Shown: positions 14,185 to 20,844, counted from the first letter of the stretch. The stretch: DNA of 21,382 bases from Candidatus Omnitrophota bacterium (GCA_026387165.1 JAPLMG010000227.1:1-21382), one strand, 5' to 3'. Numbers and translations are program-made. Notes: generated by a model not told the origin, from the sequence alone.

Positions 14185-15831
14185 ATGATACCGCGCAAAT
14201 GGAAGATGTATGTCAAGATATACTGGGTGAAGCTGGCGATTATATTGGCTGTCTTGTTAGTAGTAGTGCTGGCTGTAGTGGGCTTGAATTCACTCGAGTC
14301 GTATTACAGGAATATCACTCTCGCTACGATGCCCGTGAACCTGCTTATGGTCGCGTTGAATGCCATCATATTCGTCTTCATGTACATGTCATTCATGAAA
14401 GGCGGCTTCTCAAAGCTGAGCAATAAGCTCAGGGTGCGCGGCGACTTTGTCAATATCAAGTGGTCCGATGTTATAGGGATGGAGAACGTTAAAGAAGAGG
14501 CGATGGAAGTCGTTCAATTGATAAAGGACAGGGCGCGCGTTAAGAAGATCGGCGGTAAGATTCTGCGCGGGATACTGATGTTCGGGCCTCCGGGCTGCGG
14601 CAAGACATACCTGGCAAAGGCCATAGCTACCGAGGCCGGGATGCCTTTCGTTTCGATGTCCGGCAGCGAATTCGTGGAGATATTCGTCGGAGTCGGAGCG
14701 GCGCGAGTAAGGGGATTATTCAAAAAAGCGAGAGAGCTCGCGTACGGCCACGGCGGATGCATAGTATTCATAGATGAGCTCGACGCCATCGCCCGCAAGA
14801 GGGTCTTCTCGGCGTTCGGCGGCACGGAAGAGACGAACTCCACGCAGAACCAGCTCCTGGCGGAGATGGACGGGCTGCAGGAATTAAAGGATAAACATGG
14901 TAACCCTGCTCCGGAGCAGAACGTTATAGTTATCGGAGCGACGAACGCCCCCGAGGACACTATCGACAGGGCATTGCGCCGCCCGGGACGTTTCGACAGG
15001 ATCGTTTACATAGAAAAGCCCGGCCTTGAAGACAGGGAGAAACTTTTCGTTTATTATCTCGGCAAAGTCGAAGCCGACAAATCGCTCGATATAGGACGGC
15101 TCGCGAGAAAAGCGGTAAACAGATCACCTGCCGATATAGAAAACATCGTAAAAGAAGCCGCTTTAGTCGCTACAAAGAACGGGCGCGACAAGGTTATACT
15201 CGAAGATATAAGCGAGGCGATGGAAAGGATAGACATAGGCTTAAAACGGAAACTCACCATGACGCCGCACGATAGAGAGGTGACTGCCTGTCATGAATCC
15301 GGACATGCGATAGTCATGTATATACTACACCCGACCGATGATGTATTTAAGATCTCGATTATACCAAGAAAAGATACGCTCGGGGTCGTTTGGCAGCAAC
15401 CGAAAGAAGAGCTTTATCATGAAAGCAAAGACAAGTTAATGGCTGATATAATGGTGTCTTTAGCCGGTTATGCGGCAGAAAAAATGCGATTTAACATGAC
15501 ATGCAGCGGGTGTTCCAGCGATTTTAAACAAGCGATGCAGATCGCGCATCGTATGGTATGGAGTATCGGAATGAGTGACGCCGGATTACTGGGCGATTAT
15601 ACGATCATCCCCGAATCCCAGCTCTCTGACAATATAAAGGAAAAGCTGAATCAGGAGACGCAAAAGGTAATACAGAAATGCCTGAAATCAGTCGAAGATC
15701 TGCTGCTGAAAGAGAAGCCGATCCTTGAAAGGCTAATAAGCGAGCTCTTGTCGAAAGAAGAGTTGGAGTATGACGAGGTGGAGGCCATATTCATGGAATT
15801 CGGCAAGACGCATATAAAGAGCGCATGGTAA
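14185..15831 (+). CDS. FtsH-like membrane AAA+ zinc protease, compact N-terminus
   Basis: The 548-residue protein has the FtsH order: two membrane helices (about 16-33 and 51-71), an AAA+ domain and an M41 peptidase domain. The AAA+ domain has Walker A GPPGCGKT (134-141), the pore loop FVG (167-169), Walker B IVFIDE (193-198) and the arginine-finger segment RRPGRFDR. The peptidase has HESGH (370-374) and the third zinc ligand D446 in CSSDFKQA, so it should be active. It degrades membrane and some soluble proteins. Unlike typical FtsH, with some 70 residues outside the membrane, only about 17 residues separate the two helices. AAGGAG before ATG 14185 sets the start; the frame is open further upstream, but that part is repeat DNA. 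The stop overlaps the lipoprotein start. It could be a second FtsH paralogue rather than the main one. Confidence 0.92.
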   Translation: MIPRKWKMYVKIYWVKLAIILAVLLVVVLAVVGLNSLESYYRNITLATMPVNLLMVALNAIIFVFMYMSFMKGGFSKLSNKLRVRGDFVNIKWSDVIGMENVKEEAMEVVQLIKDRARVKKIGGKILRGILMFGPPGCGKTYLAKAIATEAGMPFVSMSGSEFVEIFVGVGAARVRGLFKKARELAYGHGGCIVFIDELDAIARKRVFSAFGGTEETNSTQNQLLAEMDGLQELKDKHGNPAPEQNVIVIGATNAPEDTIDRALRRPGRFDRIVYIEKPGLEDREKLFVYYLGKVEADKSLDIGRLARKAVNRSPADIENIVKEAALVATKNGRDKVILEDISEAMERIDIGLKRKLTMTPHDREVTACHESGHAIVMYILHPTDDVFKISIIPRKDTLGVVWQQPKEELYHESKDKLMADIMVSLAGYAAEKMRFNMTCSGCSSDFKQAMQIAHRMVWSIGMSDAGLLGDYTIIPESQLSDNIKEKLNQETQKVIQKCLKSVEDLLLKEKPILERLISELLSKEELEYDEVEAIFMEFGKTHIKSAW

Positions 15832-16811
15832 GCATTAAGAAGCCTTTTTTACTATTTACTATTTACTATTTACTATTTACTATTCTATGCGGATGCACCG
15901 TGACTTATCCGCAGGACAAGATAAGAGAGTCCATAGTAAGGATCTGCAAGCAGGAATACAAGTCGGACGTTTTGGTCGAGACGGCGGGCAGGACGATGGT
16001 GATATATCTTCCCCTCTCGGATCTCATGGATTTTTCGTTCGCCCTTACGAAAACAGCGAGCGAAAAGATCAACGATGTCATCTTCAGCGCCGCCAGGGTC
16101 GCTCTATCGACTGACGCCAGGATAGACTTCTACTGCGTCATAGCACACGACATCAAGGTGCCGGAGCTCCAGATAATCATCATAAAGAACGTCGAGGACG
16201 TGAAGCGGCTCTTTGCCAATGACATATCGAGAGGCGAGTATATGAAGCGCATGCTGATAGACCTGCGCTGGAGCCCGCAGGCGAAGAAGGAGCAGGTGGT
16301 AAAAGAGATCTTCAACAGGATGAACCTCGACCCCAAGTGGCAGGGCCAGGTGATGGAGGACTTCTTCAGGAGCGATCCGACATCGCTCGGAGATATAGGC
16401 TACTGGAACAACAAGTTTTACATAAAAGATATAACGAAGCCTGAGTTCCTCGCGGAGCAGATAGCAAACAGAATCAAGCTGGAGTTCAGGGAAGATAAAA
16501 GTTTAAAAGAGAACTTCTTATTAAAGAGCGCGAAAGGGGTTTACGTCTCGCAGAACGGCAAGCGCCTGTTCAGGTTTGAGGTCTTTGCCGAACGAAGCGC
16601 AGGCACCACCACCGGCACCATTGAGGACTCCGATAAAATATTTGGGACGGTTCTTTCGGTAGCGGCCCATGTGATACACGGATATCATTTTAAAGATTAT
16701 GACGGTGTGGAAGCTTTCGACCAGAAAGAAGGAAGGTCGATAGAGGTAGATCCGGAAGAGCTGGAAGCGTTCAGGACGAAGAAATTGAAGTTGAGCGAAA
16801 TAGGCGTGTAA
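15825..16811 (+). CDS. Lipoprotein of unknown function, repeat-built signal peptide
   Basis: I do not recognise the mature domain. The 328-residue protein has a signal peptide with a lipobox LCGC (predicted lipidated Cys at 24), so it should be membrane-anchored. Its hydrophobic core is encoded by five tandem copies of the heptamer TTTACTA and reads LLFTIYYLLFTI. The mature part looks alpha/beta, with no repeats or extra membrane segments. It overlaps the FtsH-like gene by 7 bases (ATG inside GCATGGTAA), so the two are probably coupled; it may be a substrate or partner of that protease or a general envelope protein. No other start gives a signal peptide. Confidence 0.8.
   Translation: MVSIKKPFLLFTIYYLLFTILCGCTVTYPQDKIRESIVRICKQEYKSDVLVETAGRTMVIYLPLSDLMDFSFALTKTASEKINDVIFSAARVALSTDARIDFYCVIAHDIKVPELQIIIIKNVEDVKRLFANDISRGEYMKRMLIDLRWSPQAKKEQVVKEIFNRMNLDPKWQGQVMEDFFRSDPTSLGDIGYWNNKFYIKDITKPEFLAEQIANRIKLEFREDKSLKENFLLKSAKGVYVSQNGKRLFRFEVFAERSAGTTTGTIEDSDKIFGTVLSVAAHVIHGYHFKDYDGVEAFDQKEGRSIEVDPEELEAFRTKKLKLSEIGV
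15848..15884 (+). repeat. Heptanucleotide tandem repeat (TTTACTA x5) inside the lipoprotein signal peptide
   Basis: Five exact copies of TTTACTA occupy 15848-15882, followed by TT. Three heptamers make 21 bp, or seven codons, hence the repeated peptide LLFTIYY. One unit gained or lost would shift the frame. Confidence 0.95.
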
Positions 16812-16816
16812 TAAGA

Positions 16817-16894
16817 GTTTGTTGTGTTTATTGAGTTTATTGCGTTTGTTGAGTTAACTCAATAAACCCTACAAACCCAATCAGCGCTATAAAC
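16817..16894. repeat. Nonamer tandem-repeat hairpin 3 (39-nt arms, no loop)
   Basis: Units GTTTGTTGT, GTTTATTGA, GTTTATTGC and GTTTGTTGA plus GTT fill 16817-16855. The inverted complement fills 16856-16894 with 29 of 39 positions matching and no gaps. The centre is a perfect 14-bp palindrome, TTGAGTTAACTCAA. It sits between the lipoprotein and the transketolase C gene. Confidence 0.85.
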
Positions 16895-16919
16895 AAGCGT
16901 AGCTACAGCGGGGAGAATG

Positions 16920-17876
16920 ATGAGCGCAGAGAGTTACAAGATGGTTCCTACGAGAGACGGGTTCGGGCATGGTTTGGTAGAACTGGGCAGGGTCAATAAG
17001 GATATAGTGGTCCTCTCCGCCGACCTTACCGATTCTACCAGAGCCAATTGGTTCAAAAAAGAGTTCCCCGAGCGTTTCTTCGGCCTGGGCGTGGCCGAAC
17101 AGGATATGATGGGCGCGGCTGCCGGGTTCGCTCTTATGGGCAAGATCCCATTTGCCTGCACGTTCGGCGTCTTCGCGTCAGGAAGGGCCTGGGACCAGAT
17201 AAGGGTATCGGTAGCATATATGGACCTCAATGTGAAGATCGTCGGGACTCACGGCGGGATATCTGTGGGCCCGGACGGCGCCACCCACCAGGCGCTCGAA
17301 GAGATATCGCTGATGAGGATACTGCCAAATATGACGGTAATAGTTCCGTGCGACGCTTTCGAAGCGAAGAAGGCCACTATAGCCGCGGCCAATCACAAAG
17401 GGCCTGTCTATATAAGGCTGGGCAGGAGCGGAGCTCCCGTCATAACTAAGGAAGAAGACCCTTTTAAGATCGGCAAGGCCTCACTTTTAAAGGACGGCAA
17501 AGACGTAACTATATTCGCGTGCGGGCATATGGTATATGAATCGCTCGTCGCCCGTGAGATCCTGGGCAAGGAAGGCATAGATGCGCGTCTGGTAAATATG
17601 CATACGCCAAAGCCTATAGACAAGGACTGCATTATAAAAGCGGCCAGAGAGACGGGCGCCATAGTCACAGCCGAGGAGCATACGATAGCCGGCGGGTTCG
17701 GCAGCGCGATCGCGGAGGTCATAGCGGAGAATTGTCCCGTGCCGGTAAAGTTCGTCGGCGTGCGCGATAAGTTCGGGCAATCCGGCGAGCCGGAAGAGCT
17801 CTTCGAGCATTTCGGCCTTAAAGCGAAGAATATCGTCCAGGCCGCCAAAGCCGCGATCGCAATGAAGCGGAAGTAA
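16920..17876 (+). CDS. Transketolase, C-terminal (Pyr and C-terminal domain) subunit
   Basis: The 318-residue protein is the partner half of split transketolase. The Pyr domain carries the catalytic Glu that activates TPP (E60 in GLGVAEQDM). HGGISVGPDGATHQALEE follows, and then the C-terminal domain with FACGHMVYESL and EEHTIAGGFGSAI. Two adjacent ATGs exist at 16917 and 16920; GGGGAG (16909-16914) is 5 nt from the second and only 2 nt from the first, so 16920 is preferred. The active site forms at the interface with the N-terminal subunit encoded at 13251. Confidence 0.93.
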   Translation: MSAESYKMVPTRDGFGHGLVELGRVNKDIVVLSADLTDSTRANWFKKEFPERFFGLGVAEQDMMGAAAGFALMGKIPFACTFGVFASGRAWDQIRVSVAYMDLNVKIVGTHGGISVGPDGATHQALEEISLMRILPNMTVIVPCDAFEAKKATIAAANHKGPVYIRLGRSGAPVITKEEDPFKIGKASLLKDGKDVTIFACGHMVYESLVAREILGKEGIDARLVNMHTPKPIDKDCIIKAARETGAIVTAEEHTIAGGFGSAIAEVIAENCPVPVKFVGVRDKFGQSGEPEELFEHFGLKAKNIVQAAKAAIAMKRK

Positions 17877-17878
17877 AA

Positions 17879-18119
17879 TTTTTTCTTCCTGATGAGGTTC
17901 CCCTCTCGGGTGGGGTATTCCGCGGGAACGTGCACTTTTCCCCAGCGTGGAAAAGTGCACTCGGAAAAATCGCTCGCTCTTTTTGGCTACAATTATCAGT
18001 AGGGCAGGTTTTAACCTGCCCTACTACAATGCGGGCCAAAAAACCGTGCCCGCTCGCGATTTTTACGTCCCGCTCCATACCCCATCCCTCGGGGGACCCC
18101 TTTCAAGCGGGAAAGAAAA
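17879..18119. repeat. Large imperfect inverted repeat with nested perfect hairpins
   Basis: The left arm (about 17879-17995) and the reverse complement of the right arm (about 18026-18119) align along most of their length, sharing A/T-rich outer ends, a GGTGGGGTAT/GGATGGGGTAT block and an AAAAATCGC block. The left arm contains a 12-bp perfect stem, GTGCACTTTTCC at 17930-17941 with its complement at 17949-17960. The centre is AGTAGGGCAGGTT/AACCTGCCCTACT (17998-18010/18013-18025, loop TT). It looks like a non-autonomous mobile element or remnant; no coding frame is convincing. It takes up most of the 17877-18289 gene-free stretch. Confidence 0.65.
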
Positions 18120-18194
18120 ATTCTGACATAATTTTAGCAACTTTGCAGGGATCTAAAATTATTTTCTAAATTGCTATAAGGTGTCAGAATTTTT
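18116..18194. repeat. 79-bp element with 13-bp perfect inverted termini
   Basis: AAAAATTCTGACA at 18116-18128 is the exact inverted complement of 18182-18194, and TTAGCAA/TTGCTA pairs extend the match inward. The interior is AT-rich. It abuts the right end of the larger inverted repeat. It may be a MITE-like unit or a leader hairpin for the downstream gene. Confidence 0.6.
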
Positions 18195-18289
18195 AACAGC
18201 AGCGTCAGGCTGGGACACCAAAAGTTCCGCCTGCAACATGAGCGAAAAATCACACCGTGACAACTAGGTAGTACAAAAGGAAAAATGAG

Positions 18290-18691
18290 ATGATATTGAT
18301 TCCGTTTGAAAGAGTTAGCATCAAAACTAATTCGTCGAGAGATGAAACTATACAAAGGCTATCCATCAGTTTAGAGGAGAAATATAAGACAAAAATTAAA
18401 GATTACGAATTTAATATACCAAAATGGGTTGGCAGGGGGATAAGAATTATTATAAATGGTCAAATCAAAGATCAATTTATAGATATAGTGGTCAGGCCAT
18501 CATATCCAACTATTACAATAATGTTCTTTTTTTTAGTCACATTTATTATTATTAATTCTACAAGAAAAGATATTGTAGAATTTGTATTTCCTCTACTGCT
18601 TCTGGCGGGAATATACGCATGGCTTATATTCACGACAAAGTCTTTATCTAAAAAATTTAAAAAATTCTTAGCAGAAATATTTGGGCAATAG
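18290..18691 (+). CDS. Small membrane protein of unknown function
   Basis: I do not recognise this 133-residue protein. The first 70 or so residues are soluble and mixed alpha/beta (ERVSIKTNSS, RIIINGQIKDQFIDIVVRP). Two hydrophobic helices follow (about 73-88 and 95-113), then a Lys-rich tail (SKKFKKFL), so both ends should face the cytoplasm. AAAGG 9 nt before the ATG is an acceptable SD. The gene is much AT-richer than the metabolic genes around it and is enclosed by inverted repeats on both sides (17879-18194 and 18709-19125), suggesting arrival by transfer. No neighbour gives a functional clue. Confidence 0.65.
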   Translation: MILIPFERVSIKTNSSRDETIQRLSISLEEKYKTKIKDYEFNIPKWVGRGIRIIINGQIKDQFIDIVVRPSYPTITIMFFFLVTFIIINSTRKDIVEFVFPLLLLAGIYAWLIFTTKSLSKKFKKFLAEIFGQ

Positions 18692-18708
18692 TTTCATTCA
18701 TCTTGAGA

Positions 18709-18739
18709 TTCTAACCTGATTAGAATCATCAGGTTAGAA
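18709..18739. terminator. 12-bp perfect hairpin after the small membrane-protein gene
   Basis: TTCTAACCTGAT (18709-18720) and ATCAGGTTAGAA (18728-18739) form a perfect stem with a 7-nt loop, 17 nt after the stop codon. There is no T-tract behind it, so it is either a weak terminator, an RNA 3'-end stabiliser or part of the repeat DNA. Confidence 0.45.
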
Positions 18740-18777
18740 GCACAAAGGATTTTGTGAACAGCCATAAGAGTGTTGTA

Positions 18778-19125
18778 AACCTAAAACTATTAGTTATGTA
18801 AGCACAATAAAAATGTTAGGTCTTTTGTGAAGGAGAAAAACGGTTATATTTAAGTATTTTTACATAATTAAAAGAACCGAGGATGTTCGCTTTCGCATTC
18901 AGTAGTATTACTACCGATTGCTTCGGCGAAATCTCTCCGAAGCACCGGGTCTATTGCGAATTGATTGCGAAAGAGGATTTGAGGGCCTTTCCATGGGCCC
19001 GAGTTCCGCTTACTTCCCGTTTTTATCCTGAACAAAAGACCGACCCAAGCTGCTTAAGGTGAGGGGGAACATTTTTCCTATAAGATTTTTATCATATTTG
19101 TGCGAACATAACTTAGTTTTAGGTT
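18778..19125. other. 348-bp structured block bounded by long inverted termini, directly before ispE
   Basis: The ends 18778-18807 and 19098-19125 pair over some 26 positions with one TT bulge and two mismatches (AACCTAAAACTA on the left). Inside are CTTTCGCA/TGCGAAAG (about 18890 with 18965), GCTTCGG/CCGAAGC around 18929-18952, and GGGCC/GGCCC around 18983-19000. No coding frame is evident. The right arm carries the only SD-like AGG before the ispE ATG at 19135. It may be a structured non-coding RNA, a leader controlling ispE, or a mobile element with terminal repeats. I cannot match it to 6S, RNase P, tmRNA, SRP or a known riboswitch by eye. Confidence 0.55.
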
Positions 19126-19134
19126 GAATTGTCT

Positions 19135-20034
19135 ATGGACAGCATCACTGTTAAGGCTCCCGCGAAGGTTAATCTCTTCCTCAAGGTTCTCGGTAAAAGG
19201 AAAGACTCCTACCACAATATACTCACCATATTTGAGCGCATATCGCTTGCCGATACGATCAAAATATCGAAGATCCCCAAAGGCATAATCGTTAAATCCG
19301 ATAAGCCGATAACGCTTGATGCAAAAGATAACCTTTGCTTTAAGGCTGCCGAAGCGATTTTGAGGCGCGGCAAGGTAAGGTCCGGCGTAAAGATCGAGAT
19401 AAAGAAGCGCATTCCGGTCGCATCGGGGCTTGGCGGCGGCAGTTCAGACGCCGCTTCGACCATAATAGGCATAAATAGACTATTCAGGTTAAGATTAGAC
19501 GGTAAAGCCCTATTGAGTATAGGGAAAAGATTGGGCGCTGATCTGCCTTTCTTCTTATTGGATACGCCGTTTGCAATAGGCAGAGGCAGGGGCGACATGT
19601 TGGAGGTTGTGAAATCGAAGGCTAAGTTCTGGCACCTGATCATAAAGGCGGGCAGTAAAACGGCTACAAGGGATATTTACGGGGCATTTGATACTGAGCG
19701 CGCCGGAACGCCGAAGCGCTTGACACTTCAGCGGGGGGATGTTAAAATGTTTTCCCTTTCGAAGTTGCGGATGGATTATGCAGGGGCAGAGTCCATGCTT
19801 CATAACGACCTCGAAAGAGCGGTTTCTTTGAAAAAAGGCGTAATAAGCAGGATATTGAAGAGCCTGGCACAACTGTTGGGCAAGAAGGTGATGATCTCCG
19901 GAAGCGGACCAAGCTTATTTTGCTTGTATAGGACCAGAAAGGAGGCGATAAAGGCAAGCGGCCTGGTATTAAAGAGCGTGCCGAAGCGCGAAAGATCGGA
20001 CTGGCAGATTTTTGTCGCTGATACGTGTAGTTAA
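19135..20034 (+). CDS. ispE: 4-diphosphocytidyl-2-C-methyl-D-erythritol kinase
   Basis: The fourth enzyme step of the MEP isoprenoid pathway: phosphorylates CDP-methylerythritol with ATP. This 299-residue GHMP kinase has the N-terminal PAKVNLFLKV motif (catalytic K11), the ATP-binding loop PVASGLGGGSSDAA (94-107), the catalytic Asp in GADLPFFL (D136) and the C-terminal SGSGPSLFCLY motif. The frame allows TTG at 19129 (MSMD...), but ATG 19135 fits the family. The SD is poor: only AGG at 19121-19123, inside the right arm of the structured block, which hints at leader control. spoVG follows by 26 bp, and a nearby ispE-spoVG order is also known in Firmicutes. Confidence 0.95.
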   Translation: MDSITVKAPAKVNLFLKVLGKRKDSYHNILTIFERISLADTIKISKIPKGIIVKSDKPITLDAKDNLCFKAAEAILRRGKVRSGVKIEIKKRIPVASGLGGGSSDAASTIIGINRLFRLRLDGKALLSIGKRLGADLPFFLLDTPFAIGRGRGDMLEVVKSKAKFWHLIIKAGSKTATRDIYGAFDTERAGTPKRLTLQRGDVKMFSLSKLRMDYAGAESMLHNDLERAVSLKKGVISRILKSLAQLLGKKVMISGSGPSLFCLYRTRKEAIKASGLVLKSVPKRERSDWQIFVADTCS

Positions 20035-20060
20035 AAAGTAAATCTAAGGAGTTTGTGAGC

Positions 20061-20555
20061 ATGGAAATCAACGAAATCAGAGTTTTCTTAAAAGAAGGAC
20101 AGGACAGGAAATTAAAAGCGTATGCCACGCTTACATTCGATAAAGCGTTCGTTGTACGCAATGTTAAAGTTATAGAAGGAACCAAAGGGCTCTTCGTGGC
20201 GATGCCGTCAAGAAGGCTCAAGGAATCCTGCCCAAAATGTAATTTCAAAAACGCTGTCAGGTCTAAATATTGCAATCAATGTGGCACGGCTCTTCCGCAA
20301 TACGTTGAGCAAAAACCCGTGGTTACAGCCGATAATCCGCAGAGGCAGTCTGAGCACAGGGATATAGCTCATCCGATAACAACCGATTTCAGAGAATATA
20401 TCCAGAAGAAAGTCCTCGCGGCATATGAGGAAGAGAAGAAGAGGCCTTCTTCTCATCAGGCGGCTATTCCGAGCGCCTCGAGCGCGCCAAGTGCGCCGAG
20501 TGGTTCCGTCAGCTCTCATAGCGGCCATTACGAGGATGACGATATAGAGTTGTAA
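20061..20555 (+). CDS. spoVG: SpoVG family RNA/DNA-binding regulator with inserted zinc ribbon
   Basis: The first 52 residues match the SpoVG core (MEINEIRVFL, KAYATLTFDKAFVVRNVKVI, GLFVAMPSRR). The core resumes at residue 100 with RDIAHPITTDFREYIQKKVL. Ordinary SpoVG joins the two with a few residues. Here about 48 residues intervene, containing CPKC...CNQCG (C57, C60, C71, C74), a typical zinc ribbon, plus a polar linker. The C-terminus is low-complexity Ser/Ala/Pro and ends acidic (EDDDIEL). SpoVG proteins bind nucleic acids and act in global regulation. AAGGAG (20046-20051) is 9 nt from ATG 20061 and only 3 from GTG 20055, so ATG is preferred. The total length of 164 compares with the usual 85-100. 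Confidence 0.93.
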   Translation: MEINEIRVFLKEGQDRKLKAYATLTFDKAFVVRNVKVIEGTKGLFVAMPSRRLKESCPKCNFKNAVRSKYCNQCGTALPQYVEQKPVVTADNPQRQSEHRDIAHPITTDFREYIQKKVLAAYEEEKKRPSSHQAAIPSASSAPSAPSGSVSSHSGHYEDDDIEL

Positions 20556-20557
20556 TA

Positions 20558-20638
20558 AGTTCATAGTTCATAGTTGAGGGTTCATAGTCGGTAGTTGAGC
20601 TGTTTTACTATGAACTATCAACTCTGAACTATTAACTA
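20558..20638. repeat. Heptamer tandem-repeat hairpin (AGTTCAT / ACTATGA)
   Basis: Six heptamers related to AGTTCAT (AGTTCAT, AGTTCAT, AGTTGAG, GGTTCAT, AGTCGGT, AGTTGAG) fill 20558-20599. After CTGTTTT, heptamers of the complementary type (ACTATGA, ACTATCA, ACTCTGA, ACTATTA, ACTA) fill 20607-20638. The outer 30-nt arms pair with about five mismatches. It lies between the spoVG stop and the tRNA and could act as a terminator or processing hairpin. Confidence 0.85.
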
Positions 20639-20641
20639 AAT

Positions 20642-20715
20642 TGCCCGGTAGTGTAATGGTAGCACACGAGAATTTGGGTCTCGGCGTTAAGGTTCGAATC
20701 CTTACCGGGCAACCA
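20642..20715 (+). tRNA. tRNA-Gln (anticodon UUG)
   Basis: The cloverleaf was folded by hand. The acceptor TGCCCGG (20642-20648) pairs with CCGGGCA (20705-20711). The D-stem is GTG/CAC with a GGT-containing loop. The anticodon stem is CGAGA/TCTCG (20667-20671/20679-20683) around the loop ATTTGGG with anticodon TTG (20674-20676). The variable loop is GCGT, and the T-stem TAAGG/CCTTA has loop TTCGAAT. The discriminator is A, and CCA is encoded (20713-20715). All stems pair, so it should be functional, reading CAA and, by wobble, CAG. Confidence 0.97.
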
Positions 20716-20844
20716 TTCTACTTCGCTCAAAGCTTTTCAGCTTTGAGCTTCGTAGAAATTACAGCGAGGAACGGTCGATAGGTTCTACGAAGCATCCAGG
20801 CTATTTGATCGCTGATTGCGAAGTAGACCTTACCGGGCAACCAT
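20700..20844. mobile_element. Miniature element between direct repeats of the tRNA-Gln 3' end
   Basis: The last 16 bases of the tRNA gene plus one T (CCTTACCGGGCAACCAT, 20700-20716) recur exactly at 20828-20844. The 111 bp between them begin with TCTACTTCGC (20717-20726) and end with its perfect inverted complement (20818-20827). Inside are a 9-bp hairpin, GCTCAAAGC/GCTTTGAGC, and an inverted CTTCGTAGAA/TTCTACGAAG pair. The inverted termini touching the direct repeats give the layout of a non-autonomous insertion. No coding frame is visible in 20716-20874. Confidence 0.7.

Noticed and set aside
17818..18169. Short open frames on both strands in the repeat block after transketolase C
   Set aside because: They run through inverted-repeat DNA, lack SD sites and have no protein-like composition.
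18870..19060. 6S RNA
   Set aside because: GAGGATGTTCGC resembles the 5' strand of 6S, but the matching 3' strand and the usual length of about 180-200 nt could not be drawn; kept only as an unclassified structured block.
18778..19125. RNase P RNA, tmRNA, SRP RNA or a cobalamin/TPP/FMN riboswitch
   Set aside because: None of the conserved core strings that I know for these RNAs is present.
20828..20844. Second, partial tRNA gene
   Set aside because: Only the last 17 bases of the tRNA 3' end are repeated; there is no anticodon arm or acceptor 5' strand.
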